Assembly (NCBI GenBank): GCA_047975325.1
Contig: JBKEDF010000042.1
Location: 1-41,735 of the forward strand
Reading direction: 5' to 3'
Origin: JBKEDF01 sp047975325
GTDB lineage: Bacteria; Pseudomonadota; Alphaproteobacteria; Rhodobacterales; Rhodobacteraceae
DNA: 41,735 nt
Under the pieces are notes generated by a model that saw only the letters and a program-made list of their open reading frames with translations, was not told the origin of the DNA and did no database searches. This document shows positions 39,052 through 41,735 of the stretch, one piece after another. The stretch's first letter is position 1; each line of letters opens with the position of its first letter. A program made the translations under genes and the position numbers.

Positions 39052-41735
39052 GTATTTCCGAAGCGCGCTGGCGTGTCGGCTTCGATATCGGTGGAACCTT
39101 CACCGATTTCGTTCTTTATGACGGAAAAGAGGCAACGGTAACCCTGCACAAGCGGCTGACCACGCCGCATGATCCGTCCGAGGCCGCGCTGAAGGGGCTT
39201 GAGGAAATCCTTGATCTTCGCAAGATCAGCCATGGGGATGTGGCTGAGATCGTGCATGGTACGACACTGGTGACCAATGCGGTGATCGAACGCAAGGGGG
39301 CACCGGTCGGGCTGATTACCACGCGTGGCTTTCGTGATATTCTCGAAATGGGAACCGAACAGCGCTATGATATCTATGACCTGTATGTCACCTATCCCGA
39401 CCCCATGGTCAGCCGCGATTTGCGTCTGGAAGTGGATGAACGGATAACTGCTGCCGGAAAGATTGCAACGCCGCTGGATGAGGCGGCAGTATTGAAGGCG
39501 GGCGAGGCCCTTGTTGCGGCAGGCTGCGAAGCTGTGGCCATCGCCTTCCTGCATGCCTATGCCAATCCCACCCATGAACGGCGCGCGGCGGAAATCCTGC
39601 GGGCGGCATTTCCGGAACTGGCAATCTCGATTTCCTCCGAGGTGGTGGGCGAAATGGGGGAATACCAGCGCATCGTCACCACCTGCGCCAATGCCTTTGT
39701 CCAGCCGTTGATGCACCGCTATCTGACCAAGCTGGAAACCGCGCTGAAGGCCCGGGGCTTTGACGGTCCGCTCAGGCTCATGCATTCGGCAGGTGGGTTG
39801 GTTTCGTTGCAGACGGCGCGGGATTTCCCGATCCGGCTGCTTGAAAGCGGTCCTGCCGGGGGTGGTCTTGCCACCGCGCTTTTTGCCGAGAAGGTCGGGC
39901 TGAAGGATGTGATTTCCTTCGATATGGGCGGCACCACCGCGAAAGCCTGCATGATCGAGGATGGCCGCGCCGAGGTCGCCCCGATGATGGAGGCGGCGCG
40001 CGTTCATCGCTTCACCAAGGGTTCGGGCCTGCCGATGAAGGCGCCGGTGATCGAGATGATCGAGATCGGCGCCGGCGCAGGCTCCATCGCAGCGATTGAC
40101 GAGGTTGGGCTGTGGAAGGTCGGCCCGCATTCGGCCGGCTCCGATCCGGGTCCGGCCTGTTATGGTCTGGGCGGCGAAAACCCGACCGTCACCGACGCCA
40201 ATCTGGTGCTGGGCTATTACGATCCGGGCTTTTTCCTCGGTGGACGGATGACGCTCGACCTTGAGGCGGCGCGCACGGCCATCGGCCGGGTGGCCGGGCC
40301 TCTGGGCCTGAGCGTCGAAGAGGCGGCCCTCGGGATTCACAAGGTCGTGGTGGAGAGCATGGCCTCCGCCGCGCGGGTGCATCTCGTCGAACGCGGCAGG
40401 GACCCGCGCGATTACGCGATGGTCGGCTTCGGCGGCGCCGGGCCGGCGCATGCGGTGGATGTGGCGCGGGTGATGGGTGTCGGCACCGTGCTGATCCCGC
40501 CGGCCTCCGGCGCGGCCTCGGCTCTGGGCTTCCTCGCCGCGCCGCTCTCGTTCGAGGACGTGCGCTCGAAACGGGTCGAACTCGCCGCCGGTTTTGACGC
40601 CGCCGGCGTGAACGCGATGCTGCGTTCGCTGGAGGAAGAGGGGCTTGGTCATCTCGAAAGCGCCGGGATCACGCGCGGCGACGCGATCGTCGAGCGCACG
40701 GCCGATATGCGTCTGGTCGGGCAAATGCATGATATTTCAGTCACTCTGCCGGATACGGATCTGTCCGAGGCCGATCTGCCCGCGATCCGCGCGGCCTTTG
40801 TGAAAGCCTATGCCGCGCGCTACGCGGAGCCCTTTGCGGGCGCGCGGTTCGAGGCGGTGAATGTCCGCGTTCGCGTGGCGGGCCAGACACCCAAACCGGC
40901 GCTGAAAGGTGCGGCGGGCGGCGGCGATGCGGCGGCGAAGGTCAAGGGCGCACGGCAATGCTGGTTCGATGAGGGCGGGTTTGAAACCTCGGTCTATGAC
41001 CGTTATGCCTTGCTGCCGGGCGATGAAATCACCGGCCCCGCGATCATCGAGGAACGCGAATCCACCACCGTCATTGGCCCTTCAGATCGGGTGAGCATCG
41101 ACGATGGGCTGAACCTCTGCGTCAGCCTTGGCGCGATCAAGCCTGCCGAGGCGCTGGTCACGCCCGAAATGTCGCGCGCCGAGGCCGTGGCCCGAATCGA
41201 GGCCGATCCGATCGGGCTGGAGATCATGTGGTCGCGCATGGTCAATGTGGTCGAGGAAATGTGGTTGACCGTCTGCCGCACGGCCTTTTCGCTGGTCATC
41301 GCGGAATCGCAGGATTTCGCCTGCGAATTGCTGGACAAGGATGGCGAGACGCTGGCGCATAGCCCGCGCGCCATGCCGGTTTTCAACCTGACGCTGCCGC
41401 GCGCGGTCAAGGCGCTGCTGGCGGCCTATCCGGCTGACACGCTGAAGCCGGGCGATGTGCTGATCACCAATGATCCGTGGCTTTGCGCGGGGCATTTGTT
41501 TGACATCGCCATCGTCACGCCAGCCTTCCGCGACGGACGGCTGGTCGGGCTGATGGGGACGGTCGGGCATGTCTCGGATATTGGCGGCACCAAGGATTCG
41601 CTGCGCGCCCGCGAGATCTATGAAGAGGGCATCCAGATCCCGCCGATGAAGCTGTTCGATGCGGGTGTGCCGAACCAGACGCTGATCGATCTGATCGGCA
41701 AGAATGTCCGCAATGGCGAGCAGGTGCTGGGCGAT
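39048..41735 (+). CDS. Fused hydantoinase A/hydantoinase B (oxoprolinase family) protein, runs off right edge
   Basis: 896 codons are visible with no stop. Residues ~9-690 form HyuA, an ASKHA-fold ATPase: FDIGGTFTDF (12-21), HGTTLVTNA, and DMGGTTAK near 292. A linker of ~30 residues follows, and from ~720 the HyuB domain begins (DPIGLEIMWSRMVNVVEEMW, NDPWLCAGHLFD, GHVSDIGG). The family includes ATP-dependent N-methylhydantoinase, 5-oxoprolinase, caprolactamase and acetone/acetophenone carboxylases; the substrate cannot be told. HyuA and HyuB are usually separate genes in bacteria; here they are one reading frame, as in oxoprolinases. Coupled to IclR through ATGA. GC content rises sharply near 39940, inside the HyuA part. 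Confidence 0.88.
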   Translation, partial: MSISEARWRVGFDIGGTFTDFVLYDGKEATVTLHKRLTTPHDPSEAALKGLEEILDLRKISHGDVAEIVHGTTLVTNAVIERKGAPVGLITTRGFRDILEMGTEQRYDIYDLYVTYPDPMVSRDLRLEVDERITAAGKIATPLDEAAVLKAGEALVAAGCEAVAIAFLHAYANPTHERRAAEILRAAFPELAISISSEVVGEMGEYQRIVTTCANAFVQPLMHRYLTKLETALKARGFDGPLRLMHSAGGLVSLQTARDFPIRLLESGPAGGGLATALFAEKVGLKDVISFDMGGTTAKACMIEDGRAEVAPMMEAARVHRFTKGSGLPMKAPVIEMIEIGAGAGSIAAIDEVGLWKVGPHSAGSDPGPACYGLGGENPTVTDANLVLGYYDPGFFLGGRMTLDLEAARTAIGRVAGPLGLSVEEAALGIHKVVVESMASAARVHLVERGRDPRDYAMVGFGGAGPAHAVDVARVMGVGTVLIPPASGAASALGFLAAPLSFEDVRSKRVELAAGFDAAGVNAMLRSLEEEGLGHLESAGITRGDAIVERTADMRLVGQMHDISVTLPDTDLSEADLPAIRAAFVKAYAARYAEPFAGARFEAVNVRVRVAGQTPKPALKGAAGGGDAAAKVKGARQCWFDEGGFETSVYDRYALLPGDEITGPAIIEERESTTVIGPSDRVSIDDGLNLCVSLGAIKPAEALVTPEMSRAEAVARIEADPIGLEIMWSRMVNVVEEMWLTVCRTAFSLVIAESQDFACELLDKDGETLAHSPRAMPVFNLTLPRAVKALLAAYPADTLKPGDVLITNDPWLCAGHLFDIAIVTPAFRDGRLVGLMGTVGHVSDIGGTKDSLRAREIYEEGIQIPPMKLFDAGVPNQTLIDLIGKNVRNGEQVLGD

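Noticed and set aside
38916..40730. 604-codon minus-strand ORF opposite the hydantoinase gene
   Set aside because: It is antisense to a clear HyuA protein; composition (many His, Arg, Gly, Pro) is typical of a reverse-frame shadow in GC-rich DNA.
1..41735. CRISPR array, prophage, transposase, tRNA or rRNA genes
   Set aside because: I read the intergenic spaces on both strands and saw no regularly spaced repeats, integrase or transposase motifs, cloverleaf sequences or rRNA signatures; a tRNAscan and Infernal run would settle this.

Overview
The window is a 41.7 kb, gene-dense stretch of an alphaproteobacterial chromosome, most likely Rhodobacterales/Rhodobacteraceae. That assignment rests on gene content: a DUF2927 lipoprotein, membrane-bound cytochrome-type urate hydroxylase PuuD, an IalB-like protein, a TAXI-type TRAP transporter, PtsP (EI-Ntr), an LpxD of the form with an internal insertion, and a Zur/ZnuABC locus with an AT-rich Zur box. 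Most of the block is moderately GC-rich; the two outer edges are clearly richer in GC. I see no phage, transposase, CRISPR array, rRNA or tRNA.

Layout. (1) 1-643: start of a GltD-like FAD oxidoreductase that runs off the left edge. (2) 925-6359, minus: an operon of a 27-codon membrane microprotein, XpaC, TelA, a DUF2927 lipoprotein, an SPFH protein with a GYF_2 tail, and a double-zinc-ribbon membrane protein; it resembles an envelope-stress module. (3) 6462-9608: rluB, tadA, an MBL-fold hydrolase and a LysR regulator. (4) 9727-10980: puuD. (5) 11014-14104: zur-znuCB and divergent znuA around a Zur operator. (6) 14159-15115: galM. (7) 15167-19861, minus: TAXI receptor, fused TRAP permease, DUF1850 and lhgO, the last genes overlapping. 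(8) 20023-25135, minus: ptsP, lysC, purD, each preceded by a terminator-like hairpin. (9) 25206-29678: xseA, a small exported protein, an AlkB-type hydroxylase and ftsY. (10) 29788-32314: divergent MepK-like endopeptidase and L,D-transpeptidase. (11) 32361-34951: lpxD, an acyl carrier protein and a ketoacyl-ACP synthase. (12) 35006-38113: IalB-like protein, a 450-bp gap with two terminators and a promoter that look like small-RNA units, a HerA-like ATPase and a VOC protein. (13) 38293-41735: an IclR regulator translationally coupled to a fused hydantoinase A/B (oxoprolinase family) gene that runs off the right edge.

How the genes work together. The zur-znu locus is a complete zinc-uptake circuit. 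The TRAP operon probably couples uptake of a C5 dicarboxylate-type solute to L-2-hydroxyglutarate oxidation. MepK-like and Ldt form a cross-link/cleavage pair for 3-3 peptidoglycan. LpxD-ACP-KAS suggests a dedicated acyl supply for lipid A. IclR with HyuAB looks like a self-contained amide/lactam catabolic unit.

The most noteworthy points are the TelA/XpaC/SPFH/zinc-ribbon operon with its unlisted microprotein, the poly-C tract inside the SPFH gene, the candidate small RNAs at 35816-36050, the likely leaderless alkB transcript, and the change of base composition inside genes at both ends.
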